Below, in pieces: positions 52,770-64,000 of a DNA stretch of 64,000 nucleotides. The number at the start of each line of letters is the position of its first letter. The first letter of the stretch is position 1. Position numbers and translations under genes: made by a program. The stretch is from Mytilisepta virgata (Eukaryota > Mollusca > Bivalvia > Mytilida > Mytilidae), in contig CM051516.1 of assembly GCA_028015205.1 (NCBI GenBank), forward strand, positions 25,348,593 through 25,412,592. The letters run 5' to 3'. Below the pieces are notes generated by a model, which saw only the letters and a program-made list of their open reading frames with translations, made no database searches and was not told the DNA's origin.

Positions 52770-55430
52770 ACATTAAATTGTTTGATAGTACAACAAAGGT
52801 TTCTCTTTTCTCTCAGATACTCTCTTCATTTTCCTGGTCTCAATTCCAACCACCCAGTTTTGTACTTTGCCGTAGAAATATTTTTTTAGGGTTTTATATG
52901 TGTGACGTCTCTTATTTCATACTACGAAAATACATAACACATGTAACAGTGTAAAAACCATCAAGTCCGTCCTGTTTTACAATTCCGAAAACTGATACAC
53001 ATTGAGAATATACTTTTGGACTAGAATACACCCAAGAAATCGCTAGGACTGTGAACTGGAAGTGGTACCTAATAAAATGAAAAAAAAAACGTAACATAAA
53101 TGTAGGTGAACTATTTTCCTCATGTGTAGCCAGCATATAATGACAATTAATTGCAGCATAAATAGAAGTGTGCACATATATTTTTTTAGGTATTTATCTA
53201 TGATTTGCAGTAGCTGTCATGATTAGATTTGTATCTTAATATAAAACTTAACAAGATTCATTCATGCATTAAATGTAGGTCAAGGTTACCCAATTTCTGC
53301 ATTGACCTTCGTTTTTGCTCAAAAGAAGTGTTCGAAAAATGTCGTTCATCTATGACTTCTGTACAGTTGCTTCGATTGAACCTTAGTGTACAACTTCTAT
53401 AACCGAAGTGGGTGAAGAGAAAGACAGATGAACGGACCATAAGCGCTATACACACCTCCTAGTTCCATTGGACGAAGGGGTAATAAAAACCAAATGCCTT
53501 TGGGGGGGGGGAGAAAAGGGAAGATATTATCACGTAATGTATTTACTAGAAAAAAGAGTAACACAGCTAGCATTTTCTACAACTATAAAAGTAAGTATAC
53601 TTACTGTATCAGAGTGGTGGCCCTTGGCAAACTACCCACCTTAAAACAGTGGCTAGTCCATGCTAAGATATACTGAACCTCAGAAAATCAAGTTTTAAAA
53701 ACAATGAAATATAATAAGTATAAATAACTGTGCTACTTTTCACCGAATACGATAAATGTAGGTACAATGGTAGCACTTTTTGGGGAATAAAAACATTCAT
53801 AGTATACACATCATATAATCTACAAATTTATATCAGCCCTTTTCAAAAACAACCTTCAATCTCGTCTGAAATGTTTTATCATTTATTACGTTACTGTCTG
53901 AAATCATGATGCAAATTTGAATATCTCTTTAATGAACGTAATTTCGTTCTGACATAAAAACTGTTACATAAGGGATATCGACATGATAAACTTCTAAAAA
54001 CGGTCACTAAATTTTTACTAACGATATAAATCTTTGGTACGAAAATTCAACTGCAGATATTAAAAAAGGTATATCACAACCCATATTTTATAGTTACATA
54101 GTCTACAAAGCTCATAAACTAAAACAAAACGCCCTTTCGAACTTATTAAACCATTAAACTGTCCGATCGCTAAATTGATTATTTTTTGGTCCCAATATCA
54201 ATTGCTTTATAATACCTTAAAGAAAATTTAAATCTTTTTTAACCTTTTGCTTTACATTCTCCACTTTTTGGCCCTGTTTCCATTGAAGACCATAAATTGT
54301 ATGCTACGGATGTCTGTTAAGTGATTTTGTGCTTTTTTTGTAACTTCACCCCATATCCGTTTTCCTCAAATCGTCCATATTCGGATTCTTTCTTAATTTT
54401 AGTACTACCATGTCTTGGAACATTTATGGCTTAGCGTTAAGTTTTATATATATGGCAGGTCAGGAATATTCACTGGTTTAAAATTCCTTTAAGGTCAAAC
54501 AGTCATTCTGAATGGTTGGATGAAAATGATTAAAAAAAAGGCGTCAGGAAATCTCCAATTAGTTTAACTTCATACATACAATGTGTACCTGATTGAGCGG
54601 TCGTCAGCGGTTGTTACGGCTTTGTATGTAATTTATTTATGCTCGTCTCTGCTGAAATATCATTCTTAAGTAAAAAATCACGCAACACTCCATTTAAAAA
54701 GAATGTAGGATGTCACTGCTTGTTAATAAAGGTGTTACATTGAAAAATTTAGTAAAACTGAACACTACGTGAAATTTTATTGAAGATCAAGTTTGGCTTC
54801 ACTTGCTATAGTGAAATATTTTCATCTCAAATAACTGGCAGTATATTTAATCCTTAAAATGCCCGTCAAGCACTTGGATGGAATTAAGTCGTTAAATCAA
54901 AACTCTTCTGGGGTACTGGAAGATTTCATCATTGTTCATTGTATGATAGTATGTGCTTTCTCCCGTACACTTTCTCCATTTTCCTTGTCTCATTATTGTA
55001 CTTTAATTACACTTTTTGTATGTGATAAATTAGAGTGTGTATAATTATATAAAATGTGTGTGAAGTATCGTATTTCACACTACAGAAATACGAAGCACAG
55101 TAATAATCATCAAGTTCATCGCGTTTTACAATTATGGAAACTGAAACAAATTGGTCTTTTATGATAGATAATATGTAATATTTTAATTAGAATACATCCA
55201 AGAAATCGCAGGTGGATTTATTTTTATTTATTTGTCAATGACTGCGTTGTGAACTTGTGGTTGACGCCACTACAGTGAACAAAAGTACAAACATGTAGGT
55301 TTATTTTCTTACATGTTTAGCAGGTTTCTCTTTCAAATCTTGTTTTCGTTATCTGTAGTCCGCAGGTACCATTGCAATCAATTGCAGCATAAATTGATGT
55401 GTGGACTAATAATGTACATGTATTCTTCTG
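52770..55430 (+). repeat. Diverged duplicated block B/B'
   Basis: Segment 52770-53190 is related to 54930-55430: both contain tctcttcattttcc or tctccattttccttgtctc, a tattt-ca-actac-gaaatac stretch, catcaagt, ttttacaatt, agaatacacccaagaaatcgc and aattgcagcataaat-ga in order. Offset about 2.16 kb. Confidence 0.7.
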
Positions 55431-57320
55431 TGACTAGTAGTAGTTTCCTAAAGGAGTGGGGCCACTTCCCCTGTACTTGTTTCACTCATGACCATTGATT
55501 TTTTTACCTATAATCGTAAATGGTTCTATGCAATGCATTTTTATGTTAACAAACATAAATTTTGTGCTTAATCATTAAAAAGTTGTGAATAAAGGCGATT
55601 TGGGTCAATAGCCAAGCATTTTTTGAAATATTGCCAAATAGGAAACTAAGAGCCAAAATCTGAACGCGGATATGGCAAAAAATCCGTTTTTGTTCTGAGC
55701 GTCCGTCAAGTAGTCCAGTCAATCTAGCATAAATTTGACCCTAACATTAAAGTAATTGCAAAAGAAGATTTTTAAAGTTTTAATCTGTAGCATTATACCC
55801 CAAAAACACACAGAAAAAAGTCCAACAAAATCTAACTTGAGGAAGAATAAAAAATCACGATTTTAAAATTCCTATGGACATTTGCATTGAAAATGGGAGA
55901 TAACTCTGCAAAAAGGGCAGAAATATCAATAAAAATTGATACAAAATTGTAACTTTACCGCTTCTATTCAGCAGAATGTATTGATTCTTGATATTTTAGC
56001 CGTCTTTAGAGTATAACAAACAACTCTAAAGTTTTTTTCATATCTTTTATCAAGCTACAACCTAGATTTCGTAATTCATTAGTTGACCATTTATCAAATT
56101 TTTCAACTTGTCAAGGTAAAGAATCTCAAATTTAATAAAGATAATTAAGCATATATTCTTCTTTTTGTGGTTAAAAGTTTCTTCAAACAAGGTAGATGCT
56201 GATCAAATATAATTTACAGATATAAACAATACCAAATTTTCACATTATTTTTCCAAAATGGTCACAAAGCCACAAATTTGCAATTTCTTTAATGAAAAAT
56301 GCGCAAAAAAAATAGAAATTTCGGTTTTGTACATTTCATGAGCAGAAAATTATATAATATAGTCAAATACGAACTTATAACCACAGCAAAGTATCATACT
56401 TTACATGAATTTTAAGAAAATCAACCAAAAACTGACAAAAAAGACTCGTTTTTGCGGAGTTATCTCCCCTTTCCAATGTTAATTTCCAAACCATAGGAAA
56501 TTAAAAATGCTGATTTTGAGTTTTCCTCAAGTAAGATTTTATGAGACTTTTTTTCTGTGTATATTTGGGGCTTAATGCTATAGATTAGAACTAAAACATT
56601 TTCTGTTGCAATTAGTTTGAGGTTAAAACTTAATCTGACTGGACTAAAGTTGTAAAACCTGTCATAAGACGTTAATTTGGCAACTTTTTGTTAAAACTGT
56701 ACCCAAAAGCGATATTCCAGAATAGAAATGTTTTTTGTTAACATATCATTTTGTTATTATTAGCAAATTCTAAGAGACCACATGCCAGGCTATACCCGAA
56801 GAGATTTTAAAAGTCATTAGGCGACTTTTTGAAAAGCAGATCTGTTGGTTGAAATTATATCTGCTCCTATTCAAAATCGCCTGAAACTGCACTTTTGGTC
56901 GTTTTAAAATGTTTGCATTAAACGGTTTGTAAGATTGAATCTTACATATTATTTAGTTTTTTTAACCAAGGACACTAATACAATGTCATATAGAAATCAA
57001 GAGGCTCCAGGAGTCCGTATATATCGCTCACTTAACCATCATGATGCAATTGTGCATATACATAGCTTTCGTTTTACTCTTTCTGGAGCGTGTTTGACCT
57101 GACCTGAAGTTTTGTATGCAGTTACAGCGGAAAACAAGTTAATGTTAAGTCCGGAATATTTAATTGTTTGAAATTCTTCTCAGGAAAACTGTCGTTCTGA
57201 ACTAGTCGAATAAACATTCACTTGAAAAAGAAGAATAAAAAACCGTCAAGGAAATCTTCAATTAGATCCTTCAGACATACAGTCCGATACCTGTACCTGA
57301 GCAATTGGTCGTTTAAGTAT
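54450..57320 (+). repeat. Diverged duplicated block A/A'
   Basis: Segment 54450-54615 is related to 57145-57315: both have ggaatatt, ttaaaattc or tgaaattc, gtc-ttctgaa, gtcaaggaaatct or gtcaggaaatctccaattag, catacatac or cagacatacag, and gtacctga-gag in order. Offset about 2.7 kb. Part of the difference from B/B' comes from an inserted inverted-repeat element. Confidence 0.65.
55711..56646 (+). mobile_element. Long terminal-inverted-repeat element, 936 bp
   Basis: The left arm (55711 to about 55925) begins TAGTCCAGTCAATCTAGCAT; the right arm (about 56450-56646) ends TTAATCTGACTGGACTA. Matching blocks include agcattatacccc/ggggcttaatgct, cacagaaaaaagtc/gactttttttctgtg, aacttgagga/tcctcaagt, ttcctatgg/ccatagga and gggagataactc/gagttatctccc, arms of about 200 bp. 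AAG flanks both ends (55708-55710, 56647-56649), a possible 3-bp target-site duplication. No coding capacity. Confidence 0.88.
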
Positions 57321-57534
57321 CCTTAAAAGTCACTCAAACAATGAATTTGAAATTGTTCTTATTACTGAATTTCTGTACATAACAGCGCTTTTTTGCATCA
57401 CCAACGTAGACATTAACTGACCTAGATTTCCCTCATTAGGCAAGTTCCTGAATACATTTGGATAAAGTCAGCTTTGTCGTGGGATTTTATTCCTTACTAT
57501 TAAACGAAGTTTGTTCTTATGTCTTTTATTTGCT

Positions 57535-58087
57535 ATATATTGTGGTGATCTTTGTTATAATATATTGTGGTGATCTTTGTTATAGTATATTGTGGTGATC
57601 TTTGTTATAGTATATTGTGGTGATCTTTGTTATAGTACATTGTGGTGATCTTTGTTATAGTATATTGTGGTGATCTTTGTTATAGTATATTGTGGTGATA
57701 TTTGTTATAGTACATTGTGGTGATCTTTGTTATAGTATATTGTGGTGATCTTTGTTATAGTATATTGTGGTGATCTTTGTTATAGTACATTATGGTGATC
57801 TTTGTCATAGTATATTGTGGTGATCTTTGTTATAGTACATTGTGGTGATCTTTGTTATAGTACATTGTGGTGATCTTTGTTATAGTACATTGTGGTGATC
57901 TTTGTTATAGTACATTGTGGTGATCTTTGTTATAGTACATTGTGGTGATCTTTGTTATACTACATTTTGGTGATCTTTGTTATAGTACATTGTGGTGATC
58001 TTTGTTATTGTATATTGTGGTGATCTTTGTTATAGTACATTGTGGTGATCTTTGTTATTGTATATTGTGGTGATCTTTGTTATAGTA
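57535..58087 (+). repeat. 25-bp minisatellite, about 22 units
   Basis: The unit is TATATTGTGGTGATCTTTG plus TTATAG. Most units differ only at one site (TATATTG or TACATTG); a few single-base variants occur. Units abut with no spacers. Confidence 0.96.
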
Positions 58088-58514
58088 TATTAGTATTTGT
58101 ACTTATGTTATCTTTTTGTTTTTTGTTTCACATTTTGGTTATCCAAATGATACCCCCGTAGCTTATTGTTCGGGTATTTTTTGCCCATACTTGTTTTAAT
58201 TTTTATAATCACCAATTAAAAGAATTTTCTTTTATTTTTCATATTACCTGTCGGCTCTGTGTCCTTTTATACAAAAACATGTAATTATGCCTGCATGACG
58301 TTAAATTTGAAATTAGGTATTTTTGGTTACTGGTGTATGATTTTGAGGTGAATGGATTTCATCAGAATATATATGTATATACATTGTTTACAGCCATATC
58401 CCTTCTTTTGTATTCTTAATTAAAAAACTTGTAGATAATTTGTAGATCAGTAGCATTTGCATTATAAAAACATAATTTTTCAGATAGTAAGTTCAACATG
58501 TTAAGTTCAACATG

Positions 58515-58520
58515 TTTATT
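58515..58520 (-). terminator. Candidate poly(A) signal for the GPCR
   Basis: TTTATT on the + strand is AATAAA on the - strand, about 200 bases beyond the receptor stop codon. A 13-bp direct repeat (taagttcaacatg) sits just beyond it at about 58490-58513. Confidence 0.4.
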
Positions 58521-58719
58521 TACAAAATGGTAACAAGCTCTTTCGAACAATTCAAACAATATATAAATTTCACTAAAATTTGAAAATGTAAGGATATGGG
58601 ATAAGCGTCAATGAACCAACATTCTGTAGGATCAACAAACAATCACATTAGGGGTTATTGTGTCTTCGGCAATGACTAAAAACCTAAACGACAAGGACTA
58701 CATGGCATCCCCATTTCAG

Positions 58720-59628
58720 TTATTCTGGGGAAACTTGACCATACCTGAAACATTGAAATACCAAACGGTTTCTAAATTCCTTAATCCTGAAAATATAGAC
58801 AAACGGATCAAACCACAGTTTAAGTAATAGAAGCCCATTCGTAATTGTAATAACAACTGACGAGTCACCGTGTGATTTCTCACTTGCACTGGCGACAAGA
58901 TATATTCCATGAACTGTTCTTGGTACTGTTGCGATAATTGTAACTACTACAATGCAAGACAGTGTAACAATGTTATCTCGGGTTCTCTTCGTGTGCTTTT
59001 TCTTCTGTTTAATTTGAAATTCGGTTAAACCCTCATGTATCTTTACCTTGTTCTGATTCTGTATTATTCGAAGCATCACAGCAAAATGACAACTAACGAT
59101 GAGACACACCAATACCATATATGGTAGGTCCATATAAAGAATAAAGCCTTTCTGGGTGGAATATTCCGGATCACAGCCTCGTGGTTGAGTTTCATCTGTT
59201 AATTTCAAACATTCTACTAAAACCCGGATTAGGGCGTATACATGGGTCAAAACAAAACTACTACTAATCGCAATGTTACTGGTAAGATGCTTCAACCATA
59301 GCTTTTGCTGCGTGAATGTTGCATTCAGGTGTTCAACACAGATGAAAAGAGTTTGTATAAGTGAAAAGAGAATGGTTCCTCCTATCAAATTTTTCAGTAC
59401 CATGCACTGAATTTGAAATACGCCACCAGGATTTTCGCCATGTATATTCTGAATTAGTAAATGCCATACATATTCAATTAGTACTGTAGCATCACTTATA
59501 CTGAGATTTAGTGCCAGAATTAGAAATCTATCCTTTGAAAGACTCTTCGTTGTTGCCAAAACCACTATTGAACAAATGTGCGCTACTGTAAACACACAAC
59601 ATAAGCAAATGATGGGCACCCGTTCCAT
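58720..59628 (-). CDS. Class A-like orphan G protein-coupled receptor, single exon
   Basis: 302 residues from ATG (59626-59628) to TAA (58720-58722). Seven hydrophobic segments fit a rhodopsin-like receptor: TM1 about 4-25, TM2 34-58, TM3 76-98, TM4 117-138, TM5 162-186, TM6 219-244, TM7 258-280. Class A marks: LNLSISD in TM2 (residues 40-46), Cys75 before TM3 and Cys152 in loop 2 for the usual disulfide, basic loop 3 (KQKKKHTKRTRD), Pro236 in TM6, and DPFVY (274-278) in place of NPxxY. The DRY position reads EHL (99-101), which is unusual. The reading frame stays open to 59721 upstream but has no other ATG, so the N terminus is either only three residues or comes from an unseen upstream exon. 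I cannot assign a ligand or subfamily. It is presumably a plasma-membrane receptor; expanded intronless GPCR families are common in bivalves. Confidence 0.85.
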   Translation of the reverse strand: MERVPIICLCCVFTVAHICSIVVLATTKSLSKDRFLILALNLSISDATVLIEYVWHLLIQNIHGENPGGVFQIQCMVLKNLIGGTILFSLIQTLFICVEHLNATFTQQKLWLKHLTSNIAISSSFVLTHVYALIRVLVECLKLTDETQPRGCDPEYSTQKGFILYMDLPYMVLVCLIVSCHFAVMLRIIQNQNKVKIHEGLTEFQIKQKKKHTKRTRDNIVTLSCIVVVTIIATVPRTVHGIYLVASASEKSHGDSSVVITITNGLLLLKLWFDPFVYIFRIKEFRNRLVFQCFRYGQVSPE

Positions 59629-59721
59629 ATCGGATCGTACAGAAATACAAGTAGTTGTGATAAAGCATGTATATGTATATTGTATGACAGATTTCGAAAT
59701 CAACCAATCAGATTTCAGGCT

Positions 59722-62611
59722 TTATTACGATTTACAATTATATGTTTGATTACATTTTTCTGTGAAATATTTCACACATGTGCGATAATTAATTACACTT
59801 TACAGAAAAAAATACAGTTTAACTAACATAATTGTATAGCGTCCCCTAATGTTTATTGATTTAACATGTATCTACATGTATATGAATGGCTATGGAAATA
59901 CATCACATCTGCTTTTCGTGAGATAATTAATTTTACAGATGTCTCTGAACTAAACAAGGTAAAAAAAAATACCTGATTATAACAAGAAGTGGCCGGAGAC
60001 TGTTGTTGTTTACATTCGATAACATATTTGTCGAGTTTGGGTTACAGGTTTTTCCACAAACTATCGGAATTCTTATTGTGACGAACTGTGCGTCGTTTTT
60101 GTCCGATCTTTTCTTATTTTAGTACCCAGCTAATTTATAACAATTATAAGGGCTGTTCTAGCTGAAAGAATTAAAGCCCAGTCCTTTAATTTCAATTTCC
60201 GATTTACAGATAATATTATATCTCTCAATAATCCTAATTTTAAGAATTACATGTACCTGCATCTTATCTACCCAAGTGAACATGAAATTAAAGAAATCAC
60301 CGACATCTATTTCACACCTAAACAACAAAATTGATAGCAGAAAAGGTGAACAGTGATGCAAATCAATCAACACAACTCAACATACAGAACCCTGGTAGAA
60401 AAAAAGAGCACAAAACACAAGCATAAACACAGCAGAGTCAGGATAGTCTGACTTGGTACAGACACTGAACAGTTTTGGGGTTAAACCAGTTCTTTGGTAC
60501 CCAAACCCCATATCTATCCCAAAACTCTGGTGTATAAAAAATACTTTGAAATAATACCTAGATTTGTAGATTTTTTTTATATTATATCTTACACTCCTTT
60601 GTGGAAATTTCTCTACTTCCGTTACGGAGAGGGATCTGTAACGCGCACTGATCGTGTATTGGGATTTCGTAAGACTGTCACGTCATCATAATCTTGTCTG
60701 TTGCTGATGGCTTAACGTGCAGTCTCTTTAAATGCATTAAAGATTTATTAAAAATTGAAAGATCAGAAATTCATAGCAGCCTTTACTTCCACCTATTGAA
60801 AATAGATGTGGACTTGGATGTATATCATCAGCTAATTTTCAAAAGAGTCTTATAGTTAACTTGGTTTGAAGGTCGTTTACTAGCTAAAATTTCGAAAAGC
60901 ACATGACAAACTCCTATACTAATACTTGAACGTTAATGCGAAGTATGGTTCAAAATATTTGAATAGTTTCAGAACATGTAAAATAAAGTCGACGATGAAC
61001 AAAACCTCATATTTTGGTCAAAATAGCTTCCATTTTTGAATTTATGTCGTATTTATCTGAGAACGCCGCAACTACGAAATTTGATTACTGGACTTTTTTG
61101 CCCGGTTGTCCGATTATTTTGTCAATAATCGGAAGAGTTCTCACAAAAATCATAAAAATCTGTCATTAATATGATCTAAAATATAATGCACTTTTAAAAT
61201 CCATCCTTTTTATGCAGGAAAACTATTGCATAGACTGAATAAACTTATTGTCTACCATTTAAGGTCAAATCCAAAAGAAAATAAAACTCTTTAATTATCG
61301 AAATTTTGTATCAATATTGTTGATTTATATAAAAATAATTAAAATCAATTATTTAAACTTTTTATATTGACATTTAACGCATTTAACAAACAAAAGAAAA
61401 TTAATTTGGAATTTGCACACTTACTTAATCCAAAATCTAACCGCACTTTAAGCATCGTAAATGGTTTAAATAACGCAATAGATACTGATAAACAAAGCTT
61501 TTTCTTTGCTAAAGACCAGTACAGTTCGACAACATAGTCTGGGTATTATAAAAGAAAATTTGACACAGTAAAAATATGAAATTTAAAGAATGACGATCCA
61601 ACTGAACTTTACATAAAGGACACCACAATTGTTTTAGGTATATGCATTCTGTGGTTCGGCATACAAATTATTTCAGGGAATGTTCCCATCACATTATTTT
61701 TTTTATTTCTCACTTTGATCTTGATGCCAAAAGTGGTCAAAACATTTTATTGTCATGTATTTTGCTCAAATTGACAAATATTGAAATACAGATGCCAGTT
61801 AGGAAATTCATAGTAATAATAGTAAATTAGAGCGACTGTCAAGACCTGATTCCCTGCAGTTATTTATAAGTCACTATATTTAGAATACTGCGGCTTTTTC
61901 TTCTTTTGTTTAATGAACTAGGTTTCCGTCGTAGATAATGTTATGTTTGGTGCTCCAAATTAAACGCTGAAACGTGATTTACTAAATGTCCCTTTTAAAG
62001 GTTATTTTGACCCATAGCGGTTAAGATAAATAGTTTTGACTCTTCCCAACTCATGCAATACCTATTTTATTTAACTTATATTTTTTACATGAACAATAAT
62101 CATAATGTAGTACAGTTAATATTCGTTGTTTTCGGCACAGTAAATAAATAACAAATCTAAGGTTATTCGATTCTTTAATCCCGGATCACACCGACGTGAT
62201 GAAATTTGGCATATAAGGGTACAGGAAAATAAATTGCCCCGCAATAACAAAATAAGTATATTAAGTCCCATAATAACAATATAGGATTTAAAAAACGCGT
62301 GTATTATAATTCCGAATAGCAACAGTACAATATTTCCATACCTTAAAAATATTGGTTTTCATGTACATTGCTCCATTTCAAATACACGTATTTTTCATAT
62401 ACTGATCTCACAGTTATTCTACTGTGATGTATACAAATGTCAAAAATATAGTAAAAACAGACATAGAACCGAAAATTCCAGGCAAATGAAACCATTTAGC
62501 CTTAGATTGAAATAGACTTCATATTTAGCAATGGAAAAGGCATAAACTAAATAAAACATTACTAATTAGATACCTCAAAATATCTTGCATAGGCTATTTC
62601 CTCAACAGATT
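59722..62611 (+). other. Intergenic, no gene seen
   Basis: AT-rich without coding signal. Contains the fragment at 60425-60490 related to 42050-42110. Any GPCR promoter or upstream non-coding exon would lie in the first part, but no core promoter motif is clear enough to call. Confidence 0.55.
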
Positions 62612-62621
62612 ACGTCATGTA

Positions 62622-62887
62622 ATGGGGCCTCGGTGGCCGAGTGGTGTAGGTAGTTCCTCATGACTGCTAATGATCATTAGCCTGTCAACACTGAGGTTGT
62701 GAGTTCGAATCTCACCTGTGGTGGGGTGTGTTCGACTCCGGTCTTAATTGACAAGGATTACCAATTTTTCTACCGAAGGTCGGTGGATCTCTCCGGATAC
62801 TCCGGATTCCTCCACCAATAAAAACTGGCCGCCGCGAAATAGCCAAAATGTGCTGAAAACGGCGTAAAACCCCAACTAAACAAACAA
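62622..62887 (+). mobile_element. SINE family 1, best-preserved copy
   Basis: Head GGGGCCTCGGTGGCCGAGTG, intact B box GAGTTCGAATCTCACC, body TTAATTGACAAGGATTACCA, tail CCCCAACTAAACAAACAAAC. Perfect 10-bp target-site duplication ACGTCATGTA at 62612-62621 and 62888-62897. Confidence 0.95.
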
Positions 62888-63179
62888 ACGTCATGTAGTC
62901 GATTACACCATCGGACAAAAGTATAATACCGGAAGTACAAACGATTACACTCATACATATAATTGTCCATTTGCAGTACTGCTAAACCATGATACTGATT
63001 TTATATGGAAATTAACCTTTTAATAATTAAGTCAGGTCCATGTGTCATTTTATGCAGATTTATCAGATTAAAGTCACTTACCTATATGAAACTGATTTAT
63101 CATATACTTAGTACTGAATAAAGGAAAATTGCATATACGAAACTGAAACAACATGGTCAGCTGTATTTTCTACCGTGAT

Positions 63180-63420
63180 TATATCGATATCATCACCCCT
63201 TTATCATACCCCTTAAAATTATATTAGTCACGTGACTATACTCTCCTGTTCAAATATATGATAAAGCATATAAAACATGACAAAATCCGTATCACATGCC
63301 GTATCACCCTCGACCAATAAAAATCATCCCTCGGCCTTAAAGGCCCTCGGGCTGATATTGGTTTCTCTGAATGATACAGCGTGACAAACATCCCAATCAA
63401 TCATACCTTCAAAAGGCAAT
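63180..63420 (+). repeat. Probable dispersed repeat with CCTCGG palindrome
   Basis: It contains CCTCGGCCTTAAAGGCCCTC, gtcacgtgac, ccgtatcac twice and ctgatattggtttctctgaa. The CCTCGG...GGGCTGATATTGG segment is familiar to me from mussel repeats. Boundaries are unclear. Confidence 0.5.
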
Positions 63421-63624
63421 CATCTTATTACACAAATATCACTTATACCCAAATATCATTCATTCTAGGATTGGGAAAATTGGAATAATTCAACTATGGG
63501 TGGATTTGTTAGAAACCTATAAATCAGAAATGATGAATCCACGAAAATAGTAAAGTCAAATCAAATGAGACCATGCACAAATATGGCTTCTCCAAACAAT
63601 CAATCCCCAGGAAGTAACAATAGA

Positions 63625-63742
63625 TTGTTTGTTTAGTTGGGGTTTTATGCCGTTTTCAGCACATTTGGGTATTTCGCGGCGGCCAGTTTTTATTGGTAGA
63701 CAAAGCCGGAGTACCCGGAGAGAACCACCGACCTTCGGCCCC
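63625..63742 (-). mobile_element. SINE family 1, 5'-truncated copy
   Basis: Only the 3' part of the SINE is present, from CCGAAGGTCGGTGG to the AAACAAAC tail on the - strand. The perfect 12-bp duplication AGTAACAATAGA (63613-63624, 63743-63754) shows the truncation happened at insertion, as in reverse transcription primed at the target. Confidence 0.93.
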
Positions 63743-64000
63743 AGTAACAATAGAAATCCCATCTATAACCAACTGACCAAAGACAAATAAAAGGAAATGA
63801 CAAAACTAGCAGACTACAAATCTACTGTAACTAAAACATACTGAAGGAATTCTGAAATTCTAAAATCGGTAATTATTAACTCATATCAAAATATAAGAAA
63901 TATTAGGATCTGCAGTGATATGAATTTGGAAACAAAGATGTATATTAAATACACAATAACAAAAAAACAACATAACTAAAACCTGAAACTGTACACTTAC

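Noticed and set aside
57535..58087. CRISPR-like array of 25-bp repeats
   Set aside because: Units abut without spacers and the DNA is eukaryotic; it is a minisatellite.
59629..59703. A 25-residue N-terminal extension of the GPCR beginning at 59703
   Set aside because: The first codon there is TTG, not ATG. The only in-frame ATG is at 59626-59628.
62622..62720. tRNA-Leu/Ser gene at the head of the SINE
   Set aside because: A and B boxes are present but no complete cloverleaf or acceptor stem closes, and the same head recurs on SINE bodies with target-site duplications.

Overview
This is eukaryotic nuclear DNA: strongly AT-rich, intron-rich and packed with dispersed non-autonomous repeats. 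The repeat set points to a bivalve mollusc, most likely a mussel (order Mytilida). It includes tRNA-headed SINEs, short inverted-terminal-repeat elements carrying a GAGTTATCTCCC-type motif, and hairpin-capped tandem-monomer elements starting GTCTCGCCTGCGAC, AGCTCACC or GTCCCCCGCC. The taxon rests on my memory of mussel repeats, not on a search.

The left 38 kb (408-37888, + strand) is the 3' half of one gene, the orthologue of ZFC3H1, the scaffold of the PAXT nuclear RNA-decay connection. I could join 24 exons in frame with GT-AG introns, giving 1,166 residues to a stop at 37886-37888. The order is a basic coiled-coil region, the conserved YKSPLL/RFSPY block, one CCCH zinc finger, a KWRP linker block, and HAT/TPR-like helical repeats to the C terminus. 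The 5' half and promoter lie left of the window. Introns 10 and 14 (5.0 and 7.6 kb) hold large repeat elements.

From 37889 to 58.5 kb I find no supportable gene. This stretch holds candidate poly(A) signals, further hairpin-capped elements, mussel-type dispersed repeats in inverted copies (47.2 and 50.2 kb), a palindromic GATATC satellite (48.5 kb), a 1.4 kb CCCTAA telomere-type array (51.26-52.67 kb), diverged duplicated blocks, a 0.93 kb long-inverted-repeat element (55.7-56.6 kb) and a 25-bp minisatellite (57.5-58.1 kb).

At 58720-59628 (- strand) is an apparently intronless class A-like seven-transmembrane receptor of 302 residues. The remaining right end is intergenic with two well-preserved SINE copies, one full-length and one 5'-truncated, both flanked by target-site duplications.

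The two genes have no evident functional link. The most distinctive observations are the shared architecture of the hairpin-capped elements, the tandem decay copies of the zinc-finger exon end plus splice donor inside intron 6, and the one-sided polarity of the internal telomere array.
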